Shown here: piece after piece, positions 24,211 to 33,000 of the stretch
How the letters are laid out: every line of letters begins with the position of its first letter
Numbering within the stretch: the stretch's first letter is position 1
Assembly: GCF_900104955.1 (NCBI RefSeq)
Contig: NZ_FNSI01000001.1
Coordinates: 1,398,001-1,462,000 of the forward strand
DNA length: 64,000 bases
From: Beijerinckia sp. 28-YEA-48
GTDB taxonomy: Bacteria; Pseudomonadota; Alphaproteobacteria; Rhizobiales; Beijerinckiaceae
Reading direction: 5' to 3'
The notes under the pieces: generated by a model
Told to the model about the DNA's origin: nothing
What the model saw: the letters and a program-made list of their open reading frames with translations, nothing else
The model's database searches: none
Made by a program: the position numbers and the translations under genes

Positions 24211-26922
24211 ATGGGAGAACCTGAAGCCGCACGCCCCGATCCCGACGCTCTTCTCCAGGAAGCGCGAAAGAGCGGGCGTGGCCGGCTAAAAATCTTTCTG
24301 GGCGCCTCCCCTGGGGTCGGCAAGACCTATGCGATGCTGGAGGAGGCGCGCGCGCGCCGGCGCGCCGGCATCGACGTCGCTGTGGCGCTGGTCGAGACGC
24401 ACGGCCGCGAAGAGACGGCGGCTTTGCTCGCCGATCTCGAATATCTGCCACGGCGCTCCTTCGAATACCGTGGCCAGACACTTGAAGAACTCGACATCGA
24501 TCAGCTGCTGGCCCGCAAGCCGCAGCTCGCCCTCATCGACGAATTCGCCCACACCAATACGCCGGGCTCTCGCCATCCCAAGCGTTGGCAGGACGTCATG
24601 GAGGTGCTGGATGCGGGCATCGACGTCACCACCACTCTCAACATCCAGCATATCGAAAGCCTCAACGATGTGGTGGCGCGCATCACTGGCGTGCGCGTCC
24701 AAGAGACCGTGCCGGACGAGGTTCTGTCGCGGGCCGACGATATCGAACTGATCGACCTGCCGCCCGAAGAGCTGATGAACCGCCTGCGGGCCGGCAAGAT
24801 CTATATTCCGGCGCAGATTGGCCGGGCGCTCGACAATTTCTTCAACAAGGGCAATCTGACGGCCCTGCGCGAACTCGCTTTGCGCACGGCGGCGAGCCGC
24901 GTCGACGCCGAAATGATCAACTGGATGCGGTCGAATGCCGTGTCTGGCCCCTGGCCGGCGCAGGAACGCCTACTCGTCTGCATCAATGAAGCACCCGTCG
25001 CCAAAGCGCTGATCCGTGCCGCCAAGCGCATGGCGGACCGGGCGAAAATTCCCTGGATCGCCGCGACCGTCATCACCGCCCAACGCGAGGCGCTTGGCGC
25101 CGGCGCCCAGGAGCTGACCAGCGAGGCGCTGCGATTGGCCGAGGCGCTGGGCGGCGAGGCGGTGACCCTGCACGCGGAATCGAACGCGGCGGCCGAACTG
25201 CTGACCTTCGCACGTAAGCGCAATGTCACGCGACTTGTTGTCGGGCGGCCGCGCCGCAAAGGACTGAAAGGCTTTTTCCGCGAGGACGTTGCTGACAAAC
25301 TCGTCGACAGTGCCGTCGATTTCGAAGTCACGGTGGTGGCTCAGCACGCCCGCGCCGCGCGGCGGCGGATCGATCTCACCGCCTCCGCCGGCTATCGCCA
25401 TTGGACGCCGCCGGTGCGCGCCTTACTGGAAGCGGTGGCTGCGACCTCTGCCGCGACGGCGGTGGCTTGGCCGTTCTGGCCCCATCTACCGGTGGCGTCG
25501 CTCGCCGTCTTCTATCTGGTCGCCGTCCTGGTTGTCGCCTTCCGCAACGGTTTATGGGGCGCGGCGCTTGGCAGTGCCTTGGGTTTTCTGGCCTACAATT
25601 ATTTCTTCACCACGCCCTATTACACGCTCGCCGTCGAACAGCATGAGGCCATCGTCGGCCTGCTGGTGTTCATGGTCTCCTCCGCTGTCACCGGCACCCT
25701 GGCGAGCCGGCTGAAGAAGCAGGTGGAAGGCATGCGCATCGCGCAGCGGCGCACCGAGACCTTGTTCGAGTTCGCTCGCAAGATCGCCAGGGCAACCCAG
25801 GCCGACGATGTGCTGTGGGCCGCGGCGGCGCATCTGGCGACCACGCTCAACTGCCGCTCGCTCATCATGATGCCCGATGCCGACGGCTTGTTGCAGCAGG
25901 TGCAGGGCCATCCCTCGATCGAGGAGGATCTCGATCCGCGCGTCGAAATGGCGGCCCGTTGGGCCTTCGAGAAGAATGAACCGGCGGGCGCTGGCACTGG
26001 CACTTTGCCGGCCAGCGAATGGCTGTTCGTGCCGCTCGCCACGGCGACCGCATCGCTCGGCGTCATCGGCGTCCTGTTTCGCGATCCACGCCGTTTCAAC
26101 GATCCGGAGATGCGCCGGTTGCTGCTGGCGGTCGAAGATCAGATCGCGGTGGCGGTCGAGCGTTTCAACCTTGCCGCCGATGTGGAAGCGACTAAGGTGC
26201 GCGCCGAAGGGGAAAAGCTGCAGACGGCCCTGCTCAATTCGGTCAGCCACGACCTGCGCACGCCGCTCGTCTCGGTCATCGGGGCGCTGACCGCCATCAG
26301 CGACAGCAATGCGCCGCTCAGCGACGAGGACAAGCGCGTGCTCAACGCCGGCGCTCTCGACGAAGCGCGTCGTCTCGATCGCTACGTGCAGAACCTGCTC
26401 GACATGACCAAGCTCGGTTATGGCGCGCTACGACCCAAGAGCACGCCCGTCGATCTGCGCGAGATTGTCGGCCGGGCTCGCGGCGAATTGGCGCGTACCC
26501 TCACCCTGCATCCGCTGACGGTGGAAATGGCGGCGGATCTGCCGCGTGTCCATGTTGACCCGGTGCTGATCGGCCAGGCGCTGGTCAACGTGCTCGACAA
26601 TGCCGCCAAGTTTTCGCCAGACGGCAGTCCAATTATCATCAGGGCACGGGAGGACAATGGTTTCGTGCGTCTCGACGTGATTGACCGAGGACCGGGCATT
26701 CCACTTGAGGACCGCGAAAAGGTGTTCGACATGTTTCATCGTTTGCGCCAGGAGGACGGGCAGCCGGCTGGCACCGGGCTCGGCCTCGCTATCGTGCGCG
26801 GCCTGGTTGAAGCCCATGGCGGCACCGTCGAGGCGCAGACGGGTGATGACGGCATCGGCACCACCATCCGCCTGCGGCTGCCGATCGCCAGCGCCCAGAC
26901 CGTTCCGGAGGAAGCCCGATGA
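24211..26922 (+). CDS. kdpD: Sensor histidine kinase KdpD
   Basis: Full-length KdpD of 903 residues that senses potassium limitation and phosphorylates KdpE. In order: the N-terminal KdpD domain with Walker A (GASPGVGKTY, Lys38), a universal-stress-protein-like domain at about 250-370, four membrane helices near 405-500 (DUF4118), a GAF-like domain, the dimerisation helix with phospho-acceptor His680 in SVSHDLRTPL, and the ATPase domain with DNAAKFSPDG, DRGPGIP and GTGLGLAIVRG. The end overlaps kdpE by 4 bases (ATGA), so kinase and regulator are coupled. Confidence 0.97.
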   Translation: MGEPEAARPDPDALLQEARKSGRGRLKIFLGASPGVGKTYAMLEEARARRRAGIDVAVALVETHGREETAALLADLEYLPRRSFEYRGQTLEELDIDQLLARKPQLALIDEFAHTNTPGSRHPKRWQDVMEVLDAGIDVTTTLNIQHIESLNDVVARITGVRVQETVPDEVLSRADDIELIDLPPEELMNRLRAGKIYIPAQIGRALDNFFNKGNLTALRELALRTAASRVDAEMINWMRSNAVSGPWPAQERLLVCINEAPVAKALIRAAKRMADRAKIPWIAATVITAQREALGAGAQELTSEALRLAEALGGEAVTLHAESNAAAELLTFARKRNVTRLVVGRPRRKGLKGFFREDVADKLVDSAVDFEVTVVAQHARAARRRIDLTASAGYRHWTPPVRALLEAVAATSAATAVAWPFWPHLPVASLAVFYLVAVLVVAFRNGLWGAALGSALGFLAYNYFFTTPYYTLAVEQHEAIVGLLVFMVSSAVTGTLASRLKKQVEGMRIAQRRTETLFEFARKIARATQADDVLWAAAAHLATTLNCRSLIMMPDADGLLQQVQGHPSIEEDLDPRVEMAARWAFEKNEPAGAGTGTLPASEWLFVPLATATASLGVIGVLFRDPRRFNDPEMRRLLLAVEDQIAVAVERFNLAADVEATKVRAEGEKLQTALLNSVSHDLRTPLVSVIGALTAISDSNAPLSDEDKRVLNAGALDEARRLDRYVQNLLDMTKLGYGALRPKSTPVDLREIVGRARGELARTLTLHPLTVEMAADLPRVHVDPVLIGQALVNVLDNAAKFSPDGSPIIIRAREDNGFVRLDVIDRGPGIPLEDREKVFDMFHRLRQEDGQPAGTGLGLAIVRGLVEAHGGTVEAQTGDDGIGTTIRLRLPIASAQTVPEEAR

Positions 26923-27620
26923 CGGCGCCGCGTGTTCTGGTGATCGAGGATGATCCGGCGATTCGCCGCTTCCTCAAGATTGCCATCAGCAGTATCGGCT
27001 TTGTCATGGAGGAGGCTGATCGTGGCCGCGTCGGCCTTGAACGCGCCGCCACCTCGGCGCCCGATGTGGTGGTCGTTGACCTCGGCCTGCCCGACATGGA
27101 TGGCAAGGCGGTGGTGACGGCGATCCGCGAATGGTCGAAAGTGCCGATCCTCGTCCTGTCCGTGCGTGACTCCGAGGGCGAAAAAATCGCCGCGCTCGAT
27201 GCCGGCGCCGACGATTATGTGACCAAACCCTTCGCCACCGGCGAATTGCTGGCGCGGCTGCGGGCGCTTTTGCGCTCGCGCCGACCGGTCGAGACCGAGC
27301 GTTCAGTCATCACGTCGGGGACGCTGACGATCGATCTCGCCAACCGGCTTGTGCTGGTCGATGGGGTTGAGGCGAAGCTGACGCGCAAACAATTCGATGT
27401 GCTGGCGCTGCTCGCCCGGCACCACGGCCGGCTGGTGACGCATAGGCAGCTCCTCACCACGGTCTGGGGACCGGCACATGTGGAAGACGCGCATTATCTG
27501 CGCGTTGCCGTCGGCCAGATACGCGAACGCATCGGCGACGATGCCGCCGATCCGCAGTTCATCATGACCGAGCCTGGCGTCGGCTATCGCCTGCACGCGC
27601 CGGCCGACCAACAGGCGTGA
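26919..27620 (+). CDS. kdpE: Response regulator KdpE
   Basis: OmpR-family regulator of 233 residues that activates kdp. The receiver domain has the acid pocket EDD near residue 9, phospho-acceptor Asp54 in VVVDLGLPDMDG, and Lys in DDYVTKPF near 105. The C-terminal winged helix covers 130-230, with LTRKQFDVLALLARHHGRLVTHRQLL and AHYLRVAVGQIRERIGDD. Its stop abuts the stop of the convergent Bug gene with no base between. It probably binds the direct repeats at 19569. Confidence 0.97.
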   Translation: MTAPRVLVIEDDPAIRRFLKIAISSIGFVMEEADRGRVGLERAATSAPDVVVVDLGLPDMDGKAVVTAIREWSKVPILVLSVRDSEGEKIAALDAGADDYVTKPFATGELLARLRALLRSRRPVETERSVITSGTLTIDLANRLVLVDGVEAKLTRKQFDVLALLARHHGRLVTHRQLLTTVWGPAHVEDAHYLRVAVGQIRERIGDDAADPQFIMTEPGVGYRLHAPADQQA

Positions 27621-28613
27621 TCAATCCACTTTCACGCCGGATTCCCGCACGATCTTGAACCAGCCCAAATATTCCGCTTCGGCGGCCTCGCGGACTTTCT
27701 CTGGCTTCATCTCTGGGTCCGGCAGGTCGGAATCGAAACTGTCGATCCGGGTGGTGAATTCTGGATCCTTGATCGCCATCGCGTAAGCCTGGTTCAGGCG
27801 ATCCAGAATGGCCTTGGGCGTGCCAGCGGGCGCGGCGAGATAGAGGGTCGATGCCTTGTCGGCCAATTGCGGCACGCCCAATTCGGCGATCGATGGCACT
27901 TGCGGCAACTGCTTGATCCGGCCGGGCGCGATGACGGCGAGCGGCGTCACCTTGCCGGCACGCGTCAGCGGCAGCGATCCCACCGGCGTGTCGATCATCC
28001 AGAGGATCTGATTATTGGCCAATTCCTGCAGCGCCGGCGCGCCGCCTTTATAGGCGGCATGGCGCAGGTCCAGGTTCAAGGCGCGGACGATTTCGGCGCT
28101 CCACAGATGTGAGGGCGTGCCAGGGCCAGCCGAGCCATAGGAATATCGCCCTGGTTCCTTCCTGACCTTTTCGACGAGATCGGCGAACGAGGTGACGCCG
28201 GACTGGGTGGATGTGGTCATAACGCCCGGTGTCGAAGCGATGAGCGAGATGTAACTGAGTTTGGGCAACTCAGCTTCGCTCGTTTTGGACCGCAGCGCTT
28301 CGAAGATCGCGAGCGACGAGACGCCGGAGACAAGCAGCATATAGCCATCGGGCGGCGCGCGAACGACGCTCTCGGCGCCCACAGTGCCGCCAGCACCTGG
28401 CCGGTTGAGCACCGGCATGGTCTGGCCGAGCAGCACGCCAAGTTTAGCGGTGACGACCCTGGCGAAGGAGTCGACATAGCCACCGGCTGGAAACGGCACC
28501 ACGACATTGACCGGTTTGTTTGGGTAAGTCTGTCCCACAGCCTGGCCGTGAAGACCGCCCAGAGTGACAGTCGCGAGAATAAACGCCATTTGGCGTGCGG
28601 ACATCCGTGTCAT
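27621..28613 (-). CDS. Bug/TctC-family periplasmic substrate-binding protein
   Basis: TTT-type receptor of 330 residues, the third in the window. The signal peptide runs to about residue 27 (LATVTLGGLHGQAVGQ), then NVVVPFPAGGYVDSFARV and NRPGAGGTVGAESV near 73. A GAGGGGAAG ribosome site precedes the ATG. It is the last gene of an operon (IclR, luciferase-like enzyme, class II aldolase, Bug), 30 bases after the aldolase. It likely captures the substrate catabolised by those enzymes. Its 3' end abuts kdpE with no spacer and no hairpin, so read-through is possible. Confidence 0.9.
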   Translation of the reverse strand: MTRMSARQMAFILATVTLGGLHGQAVGQTYPNKPVNVVVPFPAGGYVDSFARVVTAKLGVLLGQTMPVLNRPGAGGTVGAESVVRAPPDGYMLLVSGVSSLAIFEALRSKTSEAELPKLSYISLIASTPGVMTTSTQSGVTSFADLVEKVRKEPGRYSYGSAGPGTPSHLWSAEIVRALNLDLRHAAYKGGAPALQELANNQILWMIDTPVGSLPLTRAGKVTPLAVIAPGRIKQLPQVPSIAELGVPQLADKASTLYLAAPAGTPKAILDRLNQAYAMAIKDPEFTTRIDSFDSDLPDPEMKPEKVREAAEAEYLGWFKIVRESGVKVD

Positions 28614-28643
28614 GCTTCCCTCCCCGAGATGATTGGCCGATCG

Positions 28644-29384
28644 CTATCCCTGCAAGGGCACGATTTTTCCGTGGCCGCTTTCGTAGCGGGCCAGCATGCG
28701 CACGTAATAAGGCCAGAACCGCTCCAAGGTGGCGCGGCTCGCCAGCTTCTCTTCCTTCATTTTGACTTCGTCTTCCGGCGGCAAAATAATGGGATAGCCG
28801 GTGGCGGCGAGGGTGATCTGCTGCCGGCAGGCCTTTTCGAGCGTGATGCCAAGCGTGCCGGCGACCCCCATGGATTCGCCGCAGAAGACCACGCCATGAT
28901 TGTTCATGAGCACTGCTTTGCGTGAACTAAGAACCTTGGCGAGGTCGCGGCCAAGGGCCTGAGTGTCAATCAGATAGGACGTACCGCGATAGCGCGGCAG
29001 GTCATGGCCGAAATAGCAGCCCTCGTGACCAAGCCCGACAAGCAGCTCTTCGGTGGCCGCGAACAGGCAGCCATAGAAGGGGTGGGTGTGACCAACGACA
29101 TCGATCTCCGGTCGCGCGATCATGATCTCCGTATGGATGGGCCATTCCATATGGACGGTGCCCTCTCCATACAGTTTGTGGCCCGCGAAATCGATCAAAG
29201 TGAAATCGTCGGGTCCTTCGATCTCGGCCAGGCCGACGCCGGCGCGCTTGAGCCAGAGCCCTCTGCCCTGCGGATCGCGCAGCGACAGATGGCCGAGGTT
29301 CTTGTCCTCGTGGCCATAGAGAGCCAGAACGCGGCAGCCGACAGCGATTTCGTTCAGTTGCGTCGCGATGCGATCGTCGATCAT
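28644..29384 (-). CDS. Class II aldolase/adducin-family protein
   Basis: Zinc-type aldolase/decarboxylase fold, 246 residues from ATG 29384, preceded by AAGGGGAG; a TTG at 29405 overlapping the upstream stop is the alternative. Metal ligands are seen as GHTHPFYG near residue 97 and NNHGVVFCG near 160, with the acid/base candidate Glu in HMEWPIHTEI. The family includes fuculose-phosphate aldolase and enzymes acting on hydroxylated aromatic or 2-oxo acids, such as HCOMODA decarboxylase. Context with a luciferase-like oxygenase and an IclR regulator suggests catabolism of an organic acid; the exact reaction is unknown. Confidence 0.87.
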   Translation of the reverse strand: MIDDRIATQLNEIAVGCRVLALYGHEDKNLGHLSLRDPQGRGLWLKRAGVGLAEIEGPDDFTLIDFAGHKLYGEGTVHMEWPIHTEIMIARPEIDVVGHTHPFYGCLFAATEELLVGLGHEGCYFGHDLPRYRGTSYLIDTQALGRDLAKVLSSRKAVLMNNHGVVFCGESMGVAGTLGITLEKACRQQITLAATGYPIILPPEDEVKMKEEKLASRATLERFWPYYVRMLARYESGHGKIVPLQG

Positions 29385-29401
29385 GGGTGCTCCCCTTCTC
29401 T

Positions 29402-30436
29402 TCAAGCCGGTTGCGCGACCGCGCCGAGCGCCGGCATGACGTGGCTGGCGAATAGATCGATCGAGCGCGACGACTCTTCAAACGACATGTCACCGAAGAC
29501 GAACTGGCCAGTGAGATAGTTAATCCCCGCCTTGTCGATCTTGGTTCGCAGGAATTGCTTCACGGTATCTGGCGAGCCGGCGATGCCGCGTCCCAGTTTC
29601 TGCAGGCCGGCGAAGTTATCGGCGCGTTCGCCAAGCATGGGCGAGCGCCCGTGCAGGCGATAGAGATAGTTGAAGCTGTGGAACCACTTTCGATAGCATC
29701 TGTCGGCGATGTCCATGGCTTCCGCGTCGCTGTCCGCGACCACGATGAAGAGCGACAGGCCAGCCAGCATATCGCGGGACGGTTCTTCGCCGTGGAGGTT
29801 GCGCCATGTCTCGCGATAGCGGTCGACGCGCGAGCGCATTTCCTCCGGCTCGAGAATGCAGACCATGTTCATTTTATATTTGGCGGCGAAATCGGCGTTC
29901 TCGAATGATTGAACGCCCATCCACAGCGGTGGATAAGGCCGCTGCGCCGGTTCGAGTTCGATCGGCACATTGTCGGCTTGGCGATATTGTCCCTGATAAT
30001 TGACCTGCTTCTGGGTGAGAGCTGCCAGCAGGATGTCGAGGGTTTCCTGATAGACCTGCCGTGACGTTTCCTTGTCGGAGGCCTCGCCATAGTAATGGCT
30101 CTCGATCGGCGAAATGCCCCGGCCAAGCCCGACTTGCAGTCGGCCGCGGCTGAGGTGATCGAGCATGCAGATTTCCTCGGCCAATCGCAGCGGGTGATAG
30201 AGCGGCAGCGTGTAAACGAGGCTGCCGATACGCAGGTTTTTCGTGCGCTGAATGACGGATGCGAGATAGACACTGGGTGAGGCAGCAAGGCCCAGCGGTG
30301 TGAAGTGATGCTCGGCCACGTGATAGCCGTGGAAGCCCGACTGGTCATAGAGTTCGGTCATCCGCAGGCGTTGTTCATAGAACTCATGCAGCGGCAGGTC
30401 GCTGCGATCGACATGATCAAAAATGCCAAACTTCAC
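29402..30436 (-). CDS. LLM-class flavin-dependent monooxygenase
   Basis: Luciferase-like oxidoreductase of 344 residues starting at GTG 30436 with GGAG upstream. It has GFHGYHVAEHHFTPLG near residue 35, IGSLVYTLPLYHPLRLAEEICMLDHLSRGRLQVGLGRG at 72-110 and a C-terminal GSPDTVKQFL, all standard for the family. It is the first catabolic gene of the IclR-led operon and sits 17 bases before the aldolase. It should oxygenate the operon's substrate with reduced flavin from another enzyme; no flavin reductase is adjacent. It is only distantly like the enzyme at 1449. Confidence 0.9.
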   Translation of the reverse strand: MKFGIFDHVDRSDLPLHEFYEQRLRMTELYDQSGFHGYHVAEHHFTPLGLAASPSVYLASVIQRTKNLRIGSLVYTLPLYHPLRLAEEICMLDHLSRGRLQVGLGRGISPIESHYYGEASDKETSRQVYQETLDILLAALTQKQVNYQGQYRQADNVPIELEPAQRPYPPLWMGVQSFENADFAAKYKMNMVCILEPEEMRSRVDRYRETWRNLHGEEPSRDMLAGLSLFIVVADSDAEAMDIADRCYRKWFHSFNYLYRLHGRSPMLGERADNFAGLQKLGRGIAGSPDTVKQFLRTKIDKAGINYLTGQFVFGDMSFEESSRSIDLFASHVMPALGAVAQPA

Positions 30437-30552
30437 GTTCCGCTCCCACCTGTTGCTCTCAAGATAAGGTGGAGGATAGGAGGGAAACTGGAGTGGGCAA
30501 TTGTGAATTTGAAAATGTCCGACCAGCGGACATCGCGACGGCTATGGGATTG

Positions 30553-31353
30553 TTATATCCGACGTTTTTCCGCGGCCAGTCGTGAGATGGTTCGCGCCGT
30601 TGCCTGCAAAGGGCGCAGATAACGCTCAAGCGCGACTGCGGTCGTCATCGCCGCGGCAATATAGGTGATGCCTATCGAAGCCACGGCTCCGCCTCCGACC
30701 ATGATCGGCACGGCGATGGTGGCGTTGGTGTCGAAGATGTCGGGATAGGCGATGCCGGAAAAGACGTTGCGGTGGCGCGTGGCGAAGCCGCGTGTCTTGG
30801 TGGCCGACAAGATGCGGGCGATGCGCGTTTTGTTGCGTGCCAGATCGCCATCCAGCGACGGCCCTTGTTCACGATAGAAGCGCAAAGTGAGATCGCGCTC
30901 GGGCTTGGGACAATGGGCCAGATAGGCAATGCCGAGCGCGGTTCTGAGTACAGGCAACACCACGCCGACGTTGCCATAGTCGATAACGAAGGGGCTGTGG
31001 CGCCGCGTCGACAGGATCAATTGCATGGTGAAGTTCTGGCAGATGGCCATCTCAGTCGGCCAGACCACCTTGCGCTGCAGCTTTTCCAGTTCGAGACCAG
31101 CGATTTCGCCGATCCATTGCTCGTCCTTGAAACCTTCGCTCAAGGCGCGCACGAGGTTCGTCAGCTGATAGCGGCCACTTTCTGGATGGCGGGCGACATA
31201 GCCTTCAGCGACAAGGGTTTCGAGAATGCGATAGAGCGCTTGGCGCGATATTTCGGTCATCGCGCTCAAGCGCAATACCGTGGTGTCGTTCTCGACATTC
31301 AGAGCGCGCAGCACCGCCAGAGCACGCAGCGTCCCTCTTCCGTTATCGCGCAA
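30553..31353 (-). CDS. IclR-family transcriptional regulator
   Basis: Regulator of 266 residues with a TTG start at 31353 directly after GGAGGAGGG. The N-terminal winged helix (LRALAVLRALNVENDTTVLRLSAMTEISRQALYRILETL) occupies residues 8-50, and the GAF-like effector domain follows, with GIAYLAHCP near 140 and SGIAYPDIFDTNATIAVPI near 200. It resembles the MhpR-like branch that activates aromatic-acid catabolism. It is first in the operon with the luciferase-like enzyme, aldolase and Bug receptor, and probably controls them. Confidence 0.9.
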   Translation of the reverse strand: MRDNGRGTLRALAVLRALNVENDTTVLRLSAMTEISRQALYRILETLVAEGYVARHPESGRYQLTNLVRALSEGFKDEQWIGEIAGLELEKLQRKVVWPTEMAICQNFTMQLILSTRRHSPFVIDYGNVGVVLPVLRTALGIAYLAHCPKPERDLTLRFYREQGPSLDGDLARNKTRIARILSATKTRGFATRHRNVFSGIAYPDIFDTNATIAVPIMVGGGAVASIGITYIAAAMTTAVALERYLRPLQATARTISRLAAEKRRI

Positions 31354-31383
31354 GAGCCCTCCTCCCTCGCCGAACGAACAGCC

Positions 31384-32199
31384 TCACATATCGAACGTCA
31401 GGGTCATGCCGTCCCAAGCCGGTTCGACGCCGGCCGGAATTTCGCTCTTCAACCGCTCGAAATCGAGATCGGTGTTGAGATTGGTGAGAATGGCGCGGCG
31501 CGGCTTCATGCGGGCGATCCAGTCCAGCGCCTGGCTGAGGCTGAAATGGCTCGGATGCGGGCGGTATTGCAGCGCGTCGATGATCCAGACGTCGAGGTTT
31601 TCGAGATAAGGCAGGCTCACGTCGGGGATGCCGACCACGTCGGGCGTATAGGCGATGTCGCCGAAGCGGAAGCCGAGCGCGTCGATGTCACCGTGATCGA
31701 GGCGGAACGGGATGCCAGCCACCGGGCCACCTGCCCCGTCGATGACGCAGGCGCGGCCATCCTCGATCGGCTGAAAGTCGAGCAGCGGCGGGTATTGGCT
31801 GCCAGGCGGCGTCTGGAAAATATAGTCGAAGCGCAGCAGCACCGCTTCGGCTGTCGGCGCGTCCATATGGATGTTGATACGATGACGCATCTTCAGGATC
31901 AGCGGCCGCACGTCGTCGATGCCGTGGATATGATCGGCATGGGCGTGGGTGATGAGCACGCCGTCGAGATGCTGCACATCGGCGCTGAGCAATTGCTCGC
32001 GCAGATCCGGCGAGGTGTCGACCAGCACGCGCGTGGTGCCTTCGTCGCTCGTTCGCTCGACCAGGATCGAGCAGCGCCGCCGCCGGTTACGCGGATTGGC
32101 GGAATCGCAATTGCCCCAGCCGATGCCAACGCGCGGCACGCCGCCGGACGAGCCGCAGCCGAGAATGGTGATCTGCGCCGAGGGCGCGCTCGCGGTCAT
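31384..32199 (-). CDS. MBL-fold metallo-hydrolase, PhnP-like
   Basis: Metallo-beta-lactamase-fold hydrolase of 271 residues. N-terminal ILGCGSSGGVPRVG and the metal motif THAHADHIHG near residue 85 are clear; further ligands are His in RLDHGDID and Asp in IAYTPDVVGIP. The C-terminal region that in relatives carries the last His (LTHxxH or LTNMH) reads ILTNLNTDLDF here, so that ligand seems replaced. Relatives include the cyclic phosphodiesterase PhnP. It overlaps the upstream TatD gene by 4 bases in the conserved alphaproteobacterial cluster. The substrate is unknown. Confidence 0.85.
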   Translation of the reverse strand: MTASAPSAQITILGCGSSGGVPRVGIGWGNCDSANPRNRRRRCSILVERTSDEGTTRVLVDTSPDLREQLLSADVQHLDGVLITHAHADHIHGIDDVRPLILKMRHRINIHMDAPTAEAVLLRFDYIFQTPPGSQYPPLLDFQPIEDGRACVIDGAGGPVAGIPFRLDHGDIDALGFRFGDIAYTPDVVGIPDVSLPYLENLDVWIIDALQYRPHPSHFSLSQALDWIARMKPRRAILTNLNTDLDFERLKSEIPAGVEPAWDGMTLTFDM

Positions 32200-32996
32200 G
32201 CAGCGACCGGCGCCGCTTCGAGCGGCGGCATTTTAGAGAACAGGCGCAGGACGTTCTGTGTCGTCTGCTGGGCGATCTCGTCGAAGGACACGCCTTTGAC
32301 CTCAGCCAGCACCCGCGCGGTATCGGCCACCCAGGCCGGCTGGTTGCGCTTGCCGCGATGCGGCACCGGCGCCAGATAAGGCGCGTCGGTCTCGACCAGA
32401 AGCCGGTCGAGCGGCACATCCTTGGCGATGGCGCGTAGTTCTTCCGAGGTTTTGAAGGTCAGAACGCCGGAGAAGGAGACATAAAGACCGAGTTCGAGCC
32501 CGGCCTCAGCCAAAGAGCGCGATGAGGTGAAGCAATGCAACAGCGCCTTGAAGGCGCCTTTGCTCATTTCGTCGCGCAGGATCGCCGCGACATCGTCGTC
32601 GGCATCGCGCGCGTGGATGACGAGTGGCAGGCCGGTGCGCCGCGCCGCGTCGATATGAGTGCGGAACACGGCGGCGGCGACATCGCGCGGGCTTTTGTCA
32701 TAGTGATAGTCGAGGCCCGCTTCGCCGATGCCGATACATTTCGGATGGCAGGCGAGATCGACGATCTCCTGCACCGTCGTGTTCGGCTCCTCATGAGCAT
32801 GGTGCGGATGAGTGCCGACGGTGAACCAAACGTTGTCATGCCCCTCGGCGATGGCGCGATAGGTATCGTGCCGGGCCAACGAGGTCGCGATGGTGATCAT
32901 GCGCGCGACATCGGCCTCGCGCGCCCGCTGCATCGTGCCGGCCATATCCTGCGCGAAGTCGGGAAAATCGAGATGGCAGTGGCTGTCGATGAGCAA
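32196..32996 (-). CDS. TatD-family metal-dependent deoxyribonuclease
   Basis: TIM-barrel metallo-hydrolase of 266 residues (YcfH/TatD family), reported as a 3'-5' DNase or DNA-repair nuclease. Metal ligands are visible in DSHCHLDF at the N-terminus, GEAGLDYHY near 95, VIHARDADDD near 127, HCFTS near 155 and ETDAPYLAP near 205. It starts 4 bases after metG ends and overlaps the MBL hydrolase by 4 bases. The metG-tatD pairing is widespread in bacteria. Confidence 0.93.
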   Translation of the reverse strand: MLIDSHCHLDFPDFAQDMAGTMQRAREADVARMITIATSLARHDTYRAIAEGHDNVWFTVGTHPHHAHEEPNTTVQEIVDLACHPKCIGIGEAGLDYHYDKSPRDVAAAVFRTHIDAARRTGLPLVIHARDADDDVAAILRDEMSKGAFKALLHCFTSSRSLAEAGLELGLYVSFSGVLTFKTSEELRAIAKDVPLDRLLVETDAPYLAPVPHRGKRNQPAWVADTARVLAEVKGVSFDEIAQQTTQNVLRLFSKMPPLEAAPVAA

Positions 32997-33000
32997 GGTT

